Source: CAWCQC01 sp963819905 (GTDB lineage: Bacteria > Actinomycetota > Thermoleophilia > Gaiellales > Gaiellaceae). Taken from it: 64,000 bases of DNA. Made by a program: the position numbers and the translations under genes. The notes under the pieces were generated by a model. It made no database searches. It worked only from the letters and a program-made list of their open reading frames with translations, and was not told where the DNA came from. Where the stretch lies: contig CAWFXP010000001.1 in assembly GCA_963819905.1 (NCBI GenBank), positions 558,001-622,000 of the forward strand. The letters run 5' to 3'. This document shows positions 25,113 to 33,192 of this stretch, piece after piece (the stretch's first letter is position 1; every line of letters starts with the position of its first letter).

Positions 25113-26381
25113 CTAGCTGTCGGTGAGCACGCAGCCCGCTGCGAACGGGCTCCCCGGTCGCGGCGGCTGGGGCGCGGTCTCACCCGTCACCATGCCGAGC
25201 ACGGAGACGTTGTCCTCGGTGCCCACGAGGTAGATGACGCCGTCGATCTCCTGCGGGTCCCCCCCGAGGTGGCAGCGGAGAGTCGAGGACGAGCGGAACT
25301 TCACCCAGCCGAGGCGCATGATCTCGCCGGTGGTGAGATCGGTCGCCACTGGCTTCGCGACGTCGTCGCCGATGAAGGGCAGCCGCACGAAGCCGCCGAG
25401 GCTGACGAGCTTCGAGCTCATGGCCGAGACGACCTGCTGCTGCCGCTCTCCGCGCGTGACGTCCGAGTCGGACTGGTCGAGCTGGTTCTCGCGGATCCGG
25501 GAGTAGACGAGCGCCCGTGTCCCGTCCAACTCCTGCTCTCCCCGGCGGAACTGCCAACCCGGCCAGCGGTCGCACTGCGCGGCGGTCTCGTAGGGGCAGT
25601 CGAAGCGGTTCGAGACGATTCGCTTCGGCACGTCGATCGTGACGCCTCCGAGCGCGTCGATCAGGTCGCCGAACGCCGAGAAGTCCACGACGACGACGTG
25701 GTTGACCGGAAGCCCGGTCACGTCCTCGACGGTGCGAATCGCGAGCGCGGCCCCGCCGAAGGCGTAGGCAGCGTTGATCTTATCGACGCCCTGTCCCGGG
25801 ATCTCGACGCGCAGGTCGCGCGGGATGGAGAGCATCGAGATCCGGTGCTCGTCGGGGTCGGTCCGCACGAGCACCATCGAGTCCGAGCGGCCCGGCCCGT
25901 CCCTCCCCGGCCCGCTGTCGCTCCCGAGCAGCAGGATGTTCGTCGGCGTCGAGAGAATCGAGCCGCTTTGCGGCGTCAGCGCCGCCGCCGCGCTTTCGGG
26001 CAGGCGCGCGTTGGCCTCCGCCACGCCGTGCCGGAGCGAGAAGTAGCCGGCCACACCCCAGCCGACGATCAGGAGAACGCCGACGAGCACCGCCACGAGG
26101 GCGATGCGGATCGCGCGGCGCCGCCTGGGCGAGCGAGGCCGCCGGCGCTCCGGGAGCTCCGGCTCGACCTCGGGCTCGACGGGAGGGATCTGGTACGCCG
26201 TGCCGACCGGTGGGACACCGTCGTGATCCCGCCGGCCGTCGGCGGGTGCCTGACGCTCCGAGGGGCTGCGCGGCGGTTGCCCGGCCCCTGCCCGGCGATC
26301 CGGGGGCGGGGTGAGGGGCTTGATCGGCCCCCGGGCACGCCCGCCCCGATAGACGCGGTAGGGCTTGTCGTTGCTGGGCAC
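25113..26381 (-). CDS. LytR-CpsA-Psr (LCP) family cell-wall glycopolymer ligase
   Basis: A 422-residue protein. A long Pro/Arg-rich cytoplasmic N-terminus (1-90) leads to one membrane helix (ALVAVLVGVLLIVGWGVAGY) and an extracellular LCP domain. Catalytic and lipid-binding landmarks are LLLGSDSG, GRSDSMVLV, MLSIPRDLRV, KINAAYAFGG and YSRIRENQLDQSD with following arginines. LCP enzymes move glycopolymers from polyprenyl phosphate carriers to peptidoglycan. GTG start at 26381. The stop is five bases from the convergent fmdB stop. Confidence 0.92.
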   Translation of the reverse strand: MPSNDKPYRVYRGGRARGPIKPLTPPPDRRAGAGQPPRSPSERQAPADGRRDHDGVPPVGTAYQIPPVEPEVEPELPERRRPRSPRRRRAIRIALVAVLVGVLLIVGWGVAGYFSLRHGVAEANARLPESAAAALTPQSGSILSTPTNILLLGSDSGPGRDGPGRSDSMVLVRTDPDEHRISMLSIPRDLRVEIPGQGVDKINAAYAFGGAALAIRTVEDVTGLPVNHVVVVDFSAFGDLIDALGGVTIDVPKRIVSNRFDCPYETAAQCDRWPGWQFRRGEQELDGTRALVYSRIRENQLDQSDSDVTRGERQQQVVSAMSSKLVSLGGFVRLPFIGDDVAKPVATDLTTGEIMRLGWVKFRSSSTLRCHLGGDPQEIDGVIYLVGTEDNVSVLGMVTGETAPQPPRPGSPFAAGCVLTDS

Positions 26382-26480
26382 TGCGAGGGGTTATGGTAGC
26401 CGCGGCCATGGCCGCAACCGCCTCCAACCGCGCGCTCGGCGGGGTCCGGCACGCGCCGGCGCGTTCTCTCGGCCGCTGAC

Positions 26481-27290
26481 GTGCCACTCGTCGTCTGCGC
26501 CACGCCGATCGGGAATCTCGAGGACGTGACGCTCCGGGTCCTGCGCGAGCTCCGCGAGGCCGATGTCGTGCTCTGCGAGGACACCCGCAGAACGCGGCTG
26601 CTCCTCGATCGCCACGGCATCCGGACGAGGGTGATGAGCTACGAGCGCCATTCGGAGGCCCGGCGGACGGCGGAGATCCTGCCCCAGCTCGAGCAGGGCG
26701 CCCGAGTGGCCCTGGTGAGCGACGCCGGTCTCCCGGGCGTGAACGACCCCGGTCTCCGCTTGATCGAGGAGGCCCGCGAGAGCGGCCTCGAGGTGACCGT
26801 CGCCCCGGGCCCGTCCGCGGTCGAGACGGCGCTCGTCTCGAGCGGGCTCGTCGGCGACCGGTACCTCTTCGTCGGCTACCTGCCGCGCACGGCCGCGGCG
26901 CGCACGGCGCTCTGGAACGAGCTTCGCTCGTGGAACGGCTCGGTCGTCGCGTTCGAGTCGCCGAGGCGGCTCGGCTCGTTGCTCGCGAGCCTCGCGGCGG
27001 ATCAGCCCACTCGGCGGGTTGCGGTGTGCCGCGAGCTCACGAAGCGCTTCGAGGAAGTCGTCCGCGGTTCCGCGGCCGAGCTCGCTCGACGGTTCGCCGA
27101 GCCGGTACGCGGTGAGATCACGCTCGTCATCGCGCCCGGCGGGCAGGACGAGCCCGCACCTGCTCTGGCCAAGGGCGCGGCAGCGGTCGGTGAGCTCGTC
27201 GCCGCAGGCCTTCCCCGGCGGCAGGCCGCGCGGATCGTCGCAGAGCTCGCAGGCGTGTCCGCGAACGCGCTCTACCGTTCCTCGCTGTAG
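26481..27290 (+). CDS. rsmI: 16S rRNA (cytidine1402-2'-O)-methyltransferase RsmI
   Basis: A 269-residue tetrapyrrole-methylase-fold SAM enzyme that 2'-O-methylates C1402 of 16S rRNA. The start VVCATPIGNLEDVTLRVLRE, then CEDTRRTRLLL, SDAGLPGVNDPG and APGPSAVETALVSSG are close to the RsmI pattern, and length is normal. GTG start at 26481; no clear Shine-Dalgarno is seen. It is divergent from the LCP gene across about 100 bases and followed by a strong promoter for the next gene. Confidence 0.93.
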   Translation: MPLVVCATPIGNLEDVTLRVLRELREADVVLCEDTRRTRLLLDRHGIRTRVMSYERHSEARRTAEILPQLEQGARVALVSDAGLPGVNDPGLRLIEEARESGLEVTVAPGPSAVETALVSSGLVGDRYLFVGYLPRTAAARTALWNELRSWNGSVVAFESPRRLGSLLASLAADQPTRRVAVCRELTKRFEEVVRGSAAELARRFAEPVRGEITLVIAPGGQDEPAPALAKGAAAVGELVAAGLPRRQAARIVAELAGVSANALYRSSL

Positions 27291-27296
27291 TCGAGA

Positions 27297-27325
27297 TTGA
27301 CAACGTCCGAGCCCCCCGCTATGCT
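27297..27325 (+). promoter_or_regulatory. Sigma-70 type promoter of the M23-metG operon
   Basis: TTGACA (27297-27302), a 17-base spacer and TATGCT (27320-27325). The start point would be near 27332, giving a leader of about 33 bases with GGGAGGAAG before the ATG at 27365. This is one of the few conventional promoters in the window. Confidence 0.75.
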
Positions 27326-27364
27326 GGGGTCGTTCACATATCTGACAACAGGGAGGAAGCAGCG

Positions 27365-28627
27365 ATGCCGCGACTCGCCGTTCTGCTCCCGGTCGTCATC
27401 GCGTTCCTGGTCGGCGCTCCGCCCGCGCTCGCCTGGACCTGGCCTGTCGGTGGGCCGGTGCTGCAGCACTTTCAGATCGGAGACGACCCTTACGCCGGCG
27501 GCCAGCACCGCGGCATCGACATCGGCGCAGCCGCGGGCACGCCGGTCCTGGCACCTGCGGCGGGCCTCGTCAGCTTTGCCGGAACGGTTCCCGGCGGTGG
27601 CCGAACCATCACGATCAGGACGCCGGACGGTTACGCGGTCACGCTGCAGGAGCTCGGGGCCTTCAGCGTCGGGAAGGGGGACGCCGTGCGCGAGGCACAG
27701 GAGGTCGCCACCGTGGCGACGGCCGGCGGCGCTCCGGAGCAGATCCATCTCGGCGTCCGCGTCGCGGCCGATCCGAACGGCTACGTGGATCCTCTGGCGC
27801 TCCTGCCGCCGGAAGCCTCGCCGGCGCCCGTGGAGCAACCCGAGGATGCAGAGCCGGCCGCCGTGTCGGAGCCGGGCCTCGACGCCGAGGCCGTGCCCGG
27901 CCCCGAAGAGGCCGGCGAGACCGGCCCGCCGGCCGACTCGCAGTCGGGAAGCGCGCCCGAAGGGAGCGAGCCTGTCGCCGCGCCTGCGGCGGTGCCCGCC
28001 GGAACCGTCGTCGCCTCGTCGAGCGCGACGACGGCGGCTGACGTCCCGGAGCCGTCTGCACCGAAGCCTGCGGTCGCCCTCGCGGGCGGGAAGGCCGCGC
28101 TCGCGCCCGTCGCGGGCACGACGATTGCCGAACCGGAGCCGTTCCGGGCGGCGCAGCGGACGAATCCGGCCGGCGCGGTGGTCGCGGAGCGCCGTCGCGT
28201 GACGCGAGCCCCGGCCGACAGCAGCGAGCCCGCACCGTCGCGCTCTCCTGCGAAGCCATGGTCGGCCGAAGCGATGGACGAGGTCGCGCCGGGCGTGGCC
28301 GGCGCTGCAGCGGAACGAGCAGCGGGGAGCACGCTCGACCGGGTCGTTGGCACGGCCGGCGTTCTCCTCTGCCTGCTGGTGCTCGCGGCATTCGGCCGGC
28401 GGTTGTGCCGCGAAGCCCGAGGTAGACGCGATGCGCAACGCCGGCCGGCTCCCCCGCAGGCCACCGGCGGCTCGACCGGGAGCTTGCCCGACCCCGGGCC
28501 GCCCGTCACGCCGCGCCCGGCCGTCGCGGATCGTCGCCGCCACAGCGGGCCGCGGCACGCCGTCGGCTCGGCTCGCTCGCGGCGAGTCGGAGCGGCAATC
28601 CGCCGTCCGTATGATTGGCCGCTGTGA
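27365..28627 (+). CDS. M23-like (LytM-fold) exported protein with altered catalytic residues
   Basis: A 420-residue exported protein: signal peptide 1-23 (cut after PPALA), LytM-like domain about 26-148, a long Pro/Ala/Glu-rich linker, and a C-terminal membrane helix (VLLCLLVLAAF). The zinc ligands His48 and Asp52 (HRGIDIG) and His128 (QIHLG) are present. The catalytic His of the YxHL motif is replaced by Glu96 (TLQEL), and the first His of HxH by Gln126. It may bind peptidoglycan or activate amidases rather than cut. Its TGA overlaps the metG GTG by four bases. Confidence 0.82.
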   Translation: MPRLAVLLPVVIAFLVGAPPALAWTWPVGGPVLQHFQIGDDPYAGGQHRGIDIGAAAGTPVLAPAAGLVSFAGTVPGGGRTITIRTPDGYAVTLQELGAFSVGKGDAVREAQEVATVATAGGAPEQIHLGVRVAADPNGYVDPLALLPPEASPAPVEQPEDAEPAAVSEPGLDAEAVPGPEEAGETGPPADSQSGSAPEGSEPVAAPAAVPAGTVVASSSATTAADVPEPSAPKPAVALAGGKAALAPVAGTTIAEPEPFRAAQRTNPAGAVVAERRRVTRAPADSSEPAPSRSPAKPWSAEAMDEVAPGVAGAAAERAAGSTLDRVVGTAGVLLCLLVLAAFGRRLCREARGRRDAQRRPAPPQATGGSTGSLPDPGPPVTPRPAVADRRRHSGPRHAVGSARSRRVGAAIRRPYDWPL

Positions 28628-30144
28628 GCTTCTACATCACGACGCCGATCTACTACGTCAACTCGACGCCCCACATCGGCCACGCGTACACGACGATCGC
28701 GGCCGACGTGGTGGCGCGCCATCACCGGCAGCGCGGCGAGGAGACCTTCTTCCTCACGGGCACCGACGAGAACGGCACGAAGGTCGCGCAGGCCGCCGAG
28801 GCGGAAGGGCTCGATCCCCGGAGCTTCGTCGACCGGATGGCCGCCGTCTGGCGCGAGCTGCCGGTGCGGGTGAACGCCTCGAACGACTTCTTCATCCGCA
28901 CGACCGACGAGGGGCACCGGGCGGTGGTGGAGGACTTCGTCCAGCGGATCTACGACGCCGGGGAGATCTACGAGGGCACGTACCGCGGCCTGTACTGCGT
29001 CGCCTGCGAGGCCTTCTACGGCGAGGGCGAGCTCGTGGACGGACGCTGTCCCCAGCACGGCACCGTGCCCGAGTACTTCGAGGAGAAGAACTACTTCTTT
29101 CGGCTGTCGGGCTATCAGCAGACGCTCCTTCGGCTCTACGACGAGAACCCCGAGTTCGTCCTCCCCCGCGTCCGCTACAACGAGGCCCGCCGCTTCATCG
29201 AGCAGGGGCTCGAGGACATCTCGATCAGCCGGGCCGGACAGCGTTGGGGCATCCCGGTGCCGTGGGACCCGAGCCAGGTCGTCTACGTCTGGGTCGACGC
29301 GCTCATCAACTACGTCAGCGCCCTGGACTACGCGATCGCGGGCGAGGATCTCAGGCCGCGGCTGTGGCCCCACGTTCGCCATTTCCTCGCAAAGGACATC
29401 CTGAAGTTCCACTGCGTGATCTGGCCGGCGCTCCTGCTGGCCGCGGGCTACCAGGTACCGAAGCAGCTGTTCGTCCACGGCTACCTCCTGATCGACGATC
29501 AGAAGATGTCGAAGTCCCTCGGCAACGTGATCGACCCGCTCGATCTCGTATCGGTCTACGGCGTCGATCCGGTCCGCTTCTTCCTGCTTCGGGTCACGCC
29601 GTTCGGGCAGGACGGGAGCGCCTCCGTCGACGGGCTCCACGAGCGCTACGAGCGCGAGCTCGCGAACGAGCTCGGCAACCTCCTGTCGCGCACGACCGCG
29701 ATGCTCGCCCGCTACCGGGAGGGACGGATCCCGGTTGCCGGGCCGGGGTCGTCGTTCCGGGCGCCGCTCGACGAGCTCGGGCCGACGGTGGCCGCCCGGC
29801 TCGACCGCTTCGATCTCAGTGGCGCGCTCGACGAGATCTGGCACGTCGTGCGGGCCCTGAACCGGTACGTGGAGGCCCAGGCACCGTGGCAGCTCGCCAA
29901 AGACGAGGCAAAGGCGGGGGAGCTGGATCTCACGCTCTTCGACCTCGCTGATGGACTGCGGGTCGTCGCGATCGCGCTCGCCTCCTACCTCCCGGAAACA
30001 GCGCCGCGCGTCCTCGCCGCCCTCGGGCAACCGCAGGAGGTGACCTGGGATCGGGTGCGCTATGGGCTCACCGAGCCCGTCGGCGGGATCGAGCCGGCCG
30101 CGCCCCTCTTTCCCCGGGTGGACTCGCCCGTCGCGGCCGAGTGA
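28624..30144 (+). CDS. metG: Methionyl-tRNA synthetase
   Basis: A 506-residue class I aminoacyl-tRNA synthetase. SFYITTPIYYVNSTPHIGHA carries the HIGH motif and QKMSKSLGNV the KMSKS loop. The connective-peptide knuckle CVACEAFYGEGELVDGRCPQ holds Cys residues for zinc. There is no C-terminal tRNA-binding (OB) extension, as in the short form. GTG 28624 is preferred because it gives the canonical MSFYITTP start and a four-base overlap with the preceding gene, which links expression to the strong promoter at 27297. metG-tatD-rsmA-ispE is a widespread gene order. Confidence 0.96.
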   Translation: MSFYITTPIYYVNSTPHIGHAYTTIAADVVARHHRQRGEETFFLTGTDENGTKVAQAAEAEGLDPRSFVDRMAAVWRELPVRVNASNDFFIRTTDEGHRAVVEDFVQRIYDAGEIYEGTYRGLYCVACEAFYGEGELVDGRCPQHGTVPEYFEEKNYFFRLSGYQQTLLRLYDENPEFVLPRVRYNEARRFIEQGLEDISISRAGQRWGIPVPWDPSQVVYVWVDALINYVSALDYAIAGEDLRPRLWPHVRHFLAKDILKFHCVIWPALLLAAGYQVPKQLFVHGYLLIDDQKMSKSLGNVIDPLDLVSVYGVDPVRFFLLRVTPFGQDGSASVDGLHERYERELANELGNLLSRTTAMLARYREGRIPVAGPGSSFRAPLDELGPTVAARLDRFDLSGALDEIWHVVRALNRYVEAQAPWQLAKDEAKAGELDLTLFDLADGLRVVAIALASYLPETAPRVLAALGQPQEVTWDRVRYGLTEPVGGIEPAAPLFPRVDSPVAAE

Positions 30145-30893
30145 TCGACACCCACGCGCACCTCGACGCCTGCGACCTGCCCGCGGACGAGCTCGTAGAG
30201 CGAGGCCGAGCGGCCGGCGTCGAGCGGATCGTGACCATCGGCTCCGGCGTCGAATCGTGTCGTGCGTCGCTCGCCATCGCCGCGCGCCAGGCGGGCGTTG
30301 TCGCCGCGCTGGGCATCCATCCGCATCAGGCGGGCCAGGCGTCGGTCGCCGACCTCGACGAGCTTCGCGTCCTCCTCGAAAGCCCCGAGGCGGTGGCAGT
30401 CGGCGAGACGGGGCTGGACTACTATCGGGACTACGCGCCCCGCGCCAGGCAGCTCGACCTGTTCCGTGCGCAGATCTCGATCGCCGGCGAGCTCCGCCGA
30501 CCGCTCGTCGTCCACACGCGGGCCGCGGAGGAGGACACGCTGCAGGCCCTCGAGGCCGTGCCCGACGACGTGCCGGTCGTCCTCCACTGCTTCTCGTCCG
30601 CCTCGCTCTTGGCGCCGGCCCTCGAACGCGGCTACTACGTCTCCTTCGCCGGGAACGTCACCTACCCGAACGCCGCCGACCTCAGGCGGGCGGCCGCCGC
30701 CGTACCTGCGAGCCGGATCCTGGCAGAGACCGACTCCCCGTACCTCGCCCCACAACGCCTGCGCGGACGGCCGAACGAGCCCGCGAACGTCGTCGAGGTG
30801 CTCGCCGGGCTCGCCGAGGCCCGCGCCGAGGAGTCGTCCGGGCTCGAGGCGGCGATCGACGCGAACGCTGCTCGTGTGTTCGGCTCCGAGTGA
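30141..30893 (+). CDS. tatD: TatD family metal-dependent hydrolase (DNase)
   Basis: A 250-residue TIM-barrel amidohydrolase, probably a 3'-5' exonuclease or D-aminoacyl-tRNA deacylase-like enzyme. All metal motifs are present: DTHAHLD, GIHPHQ, GETGLDYYRD, HTRAAEED, HCFSS and ETDSPYLAP. The GTG at 30141 overlaps the metG stop (GTGA). Normal length. Confidence 0.94.
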   Translation: MIDTHAHLDACDLPADELVERGRAAGVERIVTIGSGVESCRASLAIAARQAGVVAALGIHPHQAGQASVADLDELRVLLESPEAVAVGETGLDYYRDYAPRARQLDLFRAQISIAGELRRPLVVHTRAAEEDTLQALEAVPDDVPVVLHCFSSASLLAPALERGYYVSFAGNVTYPNAADLRRAAAAVPASRILAETDSPYLAPQRLRGRPNEPANVVEVLAGLAEARAEESSGLEAAIDANAARVFGSE

Positions 30894-30901
30894 CGGTGGC
30901 C

Positions 30902-31675
30902 ATGAGAGCGAACCGCGAGCTGGGCCAGCACTTCCTCGTCGACGAGAACGTCCTGCACGTGATCGGGCGCCTCGCTGAGCTCGAGCCCGACGACGTCGTT
31001 CTCGAGGTCGGCGCCGGAACGGGAATCCTCACCCGGTATCTCGCCGCTCGCGTTCGGATCCTGCACGCGGTCGAGCTCGACCGCGCACTAGCTCCATACC
31101 TGGACGAGGGCCTTCAGGATCACGCCAACGTCTCCCTCTCGTTCGGCGACGCGATGAAGCTCCCGCTCGATCGGCTGAACCCGCCGCCCGCAAAGCTCGT
31201 TGCCAACCTGCCCTACTCGATCGCGACACCTCTCTGCGTTGAGAGCCTGGACGGGCTGCCGACGCTCGAGCGCTGGTGCGTAATGCTCCAGCGCGAGGTG
31301 GCCGACCGGCTGGTGGCAAGGCCGGGATCGAGGAGCTACGGGGCGGTGTCCGTGCTCGTGCAGTTGACGGCCGAGCGCACCGGCTTCCACCCGGTCGCCC
31401 GGACGTGCTTCCGGCCTCCGCCGAACGTGGACTCGGCGCTCGTCGCGCTTCGCCGCACACGCGCCTGGGGACCCGAGTACCCGGAGCTCAAGCGGCTCGT
31501 CCAGGCGGCGTTCTCACACCGCCGAAAGACGCTTGCGAACGCCCTTGCCCTGTCGGGCGTCGCATCCCGGGAGAGCGCGATCGAGGCGCTCCGCCGGCTC
31601 GGCCGACGCGCCGACGTGCGCGCCGAGGCGCTCGAGCCGGGCGACTACCCCGCGCTCGCCGAGCTGCTTCGATGA
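30902..31675 (+). CDS. rsmA: 16S rRNA dimethyladenosine transferase (RsmA/KsgA)
   Basis: A 257-residue Rossmann methyltransferase that dimethylates A1518 and A1519 of 16S rRNA. Seen are LGQHFLVDENVL, the SAM site EVGAGTGILT, the catalytic VANLPYSIATPL and the C-terminal FRPPPNVDSALVAL and FSHRRKTLANAL. I use ATG 30902. GTG 30890, which overlaps the tatD stop by four bases like its neighbours do, would add four residues and is also plausible. Confidence 0.95.
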   Translation: MRANRELGQHFLVDENVLHVIGRLAELEPDDVVLEVGAGTGILTRYLAARVRILHAVELDRALAPYLDEGLQDHANVSLSFGDAMKLPLDRLNPPPAKLVANLPYSIATPLCVESLDGLPTLERWCVMLQREVADRLVARPGSRSYGAVSVLVQLTAERTGFHPVARTCFRPPPNVDSALVALRRTRAWGPEYPELKRLVQAAFSHRRKTLANALALSGVASRESAIEALRRLGRRADVRAEALEPGDYPALAELLR

Positions 31676-32502
31676 GGAGCGCGTCGCAGACTGCGCCGGC
31701 GAAGGTCAACCTGGCGCTCGTCGTGGGACCGCTCCGGCCCGACGGCCTGCACGAGCTCTCGAGCGCGATGCAACGCGTCGATCTCGCCGATCGCGTGGCG
31801 CTCGACGAGGCGCCCGAGCTCGGCATCTCCGGCTTCCCGGAGGACACGATCGTGCGCGACGCGCTTCTCGCTCTGGCGGCCGCGACGGGCGTCACTCCCC
31901 GCTGGCACGTCCGTCTCGAAAAGGCAATCCCCGTAGCTGCAGGTCTCGGGGGCGGAAGCGCCGACGCCGCCGCCGCCCTCAGGCTCGCAAACGAGACGCT
32001 TCCGGAGCCGCTCGTCCAGGCGGCGCTGCGAGAGCTCGCGGCGGGCATCGGCTCGGACGTGCCGTTCTTCCTCGAGCCGGGACCAAAGCTCGTGGAGGGT
32101 GCCGGTGAGCGGCTGACGTGCCTCGACCTGCCGCAGGACTACTGGGTCGTCCTGGCCGTCCACGAGGGCGGTGTCAAGCCTTCCACGGCCGAGGTCTATG
32201 CACGCTTCGACCAGCTCGGCCTGGCGGAAGGGTTCGGCGAGCGCCGCACGGCACTCCGGCAGGCGCTGGCCGGCTGCCGCCGCGCACGCGACCTGGCGCG
32301 GCTCCCGCCGAACGACCTCGGCGAAGCCGCCGGTGGCTCGCCGCTCGTGCCGCGGCTGCTCGAGGCCGGGGCCTTTCGGGCGGACGTCAGCGGCGCCGGC
32401 CCGACCGCCTACGGTCTGTTCGAGGAGAGGGCAGGGGCCGAGGCGGCCGCTCGCTCGCTGCCTTCGGGAGGCTTCGTCCGGGTCGTGGCACCGGTCTGGT
32501 AG
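31672..32502 (+). CDS. ispE: 4-diphosphocytidyl-2-C-methyl-D-erythritol kinase
   Basis: A 276-residue GHMP kinase of the MEP isoprenoid pathway. TAPAKVNLALVVGPLRPDGL contains the substrate lysine region, PVAAGLGGGSADAAAALRL is the ATP loop, and GIGSDVPFFLEPG carries the catalytic Asp. The C-terminal SGAGPTAYGLF is motif 3. The ATG at 31672 overlaps the rsmA stop (ATGA). Last gene of the metG-tatD-rsmA-ispE operon. Confidence 0.95.
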   Translation: MRSASQTAPAKVNLALVVGPLRPDGLHELSSAMQRVDLADRVALDEAPELGISGFPEDTIVRDALLALAAATGVTPRWHVRLEKAIPVAAGLGGGSADAAAALRLANETLPEPLVQAALRELAAGIGSDVPFFLEPGPKLVEGAGERLTCLDLPQDYWVVLAVHEGGVKPSTAEVYARFDQLGLAEGFGERRTALRQALAGCRRARDLARLPPNDLGEAAGGSPLVPRLLEAGAFRADVSGAGPTAYGLFEERAGAEAAARSLPSGGFVRVVAPVW

Positions 32503-32505
32503 CGT
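32500..32505 (+). promoter_or_regulatory. Leaderless-type -10 box
   Basis: TAGCGT, overlapping the ispE stop codon, ends 6 bases before GTG 32512. Confidence 0.4.
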
Positions 32506-32511
32506 CGGACC

Positions 32512-32853
32512 GTGGACAGGCCCGCCGAGCCCGCGCCGCGGCCCGGCCTTTTCCAGAGCCTCTGGTTTCGCGTGGGCGTCGCCGTCGCCGTGATCGAGGC
32601 GATCCTGGTCGCGGTCGGGGTGATTCCGCGCTGGCCGGCCATCGCGATCGCGGTCTTCGTGCTCGTTCTCTACTTCCTCTGGGGCCGCAACGCCGGCCGG
32701 CCCGTCATCCGGCAGACGGGCTGGGCGCTCGCACTGTCGCAAGCGCTCGTCCTCCTCGTCCCGATCGCACTATGGGCAATCGGGGCCGCGGTGGTCGTCG
32801 TCCTCGCGGTCGTCGCCGCGCTCGTCGTCGCGGCGCTGATCGTTGATCGCTAG
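32512..32853 (+). CDS. Small integral membrane protein
   Basis: A 113-residue protein with about three or four membrane helices (around residues 20-38, 42-57, 72-90 and 90-108) and no motif I recognise. GTG start. Its last three bases lie inside the left arm of the inverted-repeat element at 32850-33028, so the natural C-terminus may have been cut and a new stop supplied by an insertion. Confidence 0.65.
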   Translation: MDRPAEPAPRPGLFQSLWFRVGVAVAVIEAILVAVGVIPRWPAIAIAVFVLVLYFLWGRNAGRPVIRQTGWALALSQALVLLVPIALWAIGAAVVVVLAVVAALVVAALIVDR

Positions 32854-32868
32854 ATGGTTGATCGGAAA
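32850..32868 (+). repeat. Left terminal inverted repeat
   Basis: A 19-base arm pairing with 33010-33028 with one mismatch. Its inner GTTGATCG (32857-32864) repeats a GTTGATCG just outside the arm (32842-32849). Confidence 0.6.
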
Positions 32869-32922
32869 GTGTGGTGGTGTCGGGGACATCCGAGCCGAGC
32901 ATGAGGCCGTGATCGTCCGCAG

Positions 32923-32941
32923 CCGATAGCAGCGCTATCGG
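32923..32941 (+). repeat. Internal hairpin of the element
   Basis: CCGATAGC, three-base loop, GCTATCGG: perfect 8-base arms. No run of T follows, so it is not a standard terminator. Confidence 0.55.
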
Positions 32942-33009
32942 CGAGGACGAGCGGGGACTCAGGCGATGTGTCACGGGTGTCATCCGGCGCCGCCACGGTT
33001 TCCGGTCAA

Positions 33010-33028
33010 TTTCCGATCAATCATCTAG
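33010..33028 (-). repeat. Right terminal inverted repeat
   Basis: A 19-base arm pairing with 32850-32868; ends 77 bases before tRNA-Gln. Confidence 0.6.
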
Positions 33029-33051
33029 GCGCGGAGAGGGCGGGGTTGGCG

Positions 33052-33059
33052 TATACACT
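33052..33059 (+). promoter_or_regulatory. Possible -10 region of tRNA-Gln
   Basis: TATACACT contains both TATACA and TACACT, about 47 bases before the mature tRNA. No matching -35 box is clear; the repeat element ends just upstream. Confidence 0.35.
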
Positions 33060-33105
33060 CCCGCGCGGGAGGCAGGCATCGAAGGTCCGCGACGTCGACG
33101 CTCGC

Positions 33106-33179
33106 TGGGGCGTAGCCAAGTGGTAAGGCAGCGGGTTTTGGTCCCGTGACCGGAGGTTCGAATCCTCCCGCCCCAGCCA
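33106..33179 (+). tRNA. tRNA-Gln (anticodon UUG)
   Basis: A full cloverleaf can be drawn. The acceptor TGGGGCG (33106-33112) pairs with CGCCCCA (33169-33175). The discriminator is G33176 and CCA is encoded at 33177-33179. The T-arm is GGAGG-TTCGAAT-CCTCC, and the anticodon loop TTTTGGT (33136-33142) has TTG at 33138-33140. It lies 13 bases before the glmU ATG, so glmU mRNA is probably cut out of a shared precursor. Confidence 0.96.
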
Positions 33180-33192
33180 TGATCACGCTCCG

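Larger units (their letters stand above)
32850..33028. mobile_element. 179-base inverted-repeat element (MITE-like)
   Basis: The ends CTAGATGGTTGATCGGAAA (32850-32868) and TTTCCGATCAATCATCTAG (33010-33028) are inverted copies with 18 of 19 matches. The interior has no convincing gene but holds a perfect 8-base-arm hairpin (32923-32941). Outer CTAG ends are compatible with a TA target duplication, as in IS630/Tc1-type insertions, but that is inference. The left end overlaps the stop codon of the upstream gene. Confidence 0.55.

Noticed and set aside
27326..27364. Possible c-di-AMP riboswitch before the M23 gene
   Set aside because: The predicted leader is only about 33 bases, far too short for a ydaO-type riboswitch fold.
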